Assembly: GCF_002076895.1 (NCBI RefSeq)
Contig: NZ_CP020465.1
Span: 434,001 to 498,000 of the forward strand
Direction: 5' to 3'
Length of the DNA: 64,000 bases
From: Cognaticolwellia beringensis
Lineage (GTDB): Bacteria; Pseudomonadota; Gammaproteobacteria; Enterobacterales; Alteromonadaceae
Numbering within the stretch: position 1 is the stretch's first letter; the number at the start of each line of letters is the position of its first letter. The notes beneath the pieces were generated by a model. The model ran no database searches. It had not been told where the DNA came from and saw only the letters and a program-made list of their open reading frames with translations. The position numbers were made by a program, and so were the translations under genes. Shown here one piece after another: positions 63,980-64,000 of the stretch.

Positions 63980-64000
63980 TAATTAATAGCAACCAGATTG

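Overview
The window looks like chromosomal DNA of a low-GC marine gammaproteobacterium in the order Alteromonadales, probably near Colwellia or Thalassotalea. This is an inference from gene content, fadIJ-sixA/smrB-prmB synteny and abundant short palindromic repeats; no rRNA or other marker gene is present to prove it. No tRNA, rRNA, insertion-sequence transposase or CRISPR array was seen.

Region 1 (1-22.7 kb) is a Wzx/Wzy-type surface polysaccharide (O-antigen or capsule) cluster, all on the + strand. It starts inside manC and runs through GDP-mannose/GDP-fucose genes (manC, manB, gmd, fcl), an incomplete nonulosonic acid gene set (PseB-, PseF- and NeuB/PseI-like plus an RmlD-like reductase), an AT-rich core with flippase, polymerase and glycosyltransferases, a WecG/TagA enzyme, ugd, and the dTDP-rhamnose genes in the order rmlA-C-D-B. 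A strong terminator follows rmlB. galU and pgi come next and supply hexose phosphate and UDP-glucose.

Region 2 (25.7-35.1 kb) is sulfate assimilation (cysD, cysN, an SLC13-type permease, cysC), then a DHH phosphoesterase and galE. Almost every gap here holds repeats. cysD and cysN are separated by a small four-helix-bundle gene flanked by AGCT/TCAG palindromic repeats; a 1.3 kb tandem REP-like array follows cysN, and a second array follows galE and has copied the galE 3' end. A third, unrelated array of nested palindromes (39.1-40.35 kb) follows putP. An EAL/HDOD gene lies between arrays two and three.

Region 3 (40.5-49.0 kb, - strand) holds an ECF sigma factor with a DUF3379-type partner and a complete MoxR-DUF58-DUF4381-BatA-BatB/C-BatD (aerotolerance-type) operon.

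Region 4 (49.2-64 kb) carries fadI-fadJ, then about 9 kb of accessory genes, then sixA, smrB and prmB, which sit close to fadIJ in Escherichia coli. The accessory block holds the most unusual locus: a - strand pair of tiny genes. The first encodes a 103-residue protein made largely of six identical GTKRGVVRI nonapeptides whose DNA copies differ only at synonymous positions; the second, with a perfect Shine-Dalgarno overlapping the first stop codon, encodes a 34-residue peptide. They lie just downstream of a 1529-residue beta-propeller/PAS/GGDEF/EAL sensor gene. I recognise no family for the pair and regard it as the best candidate for an undescribed system.
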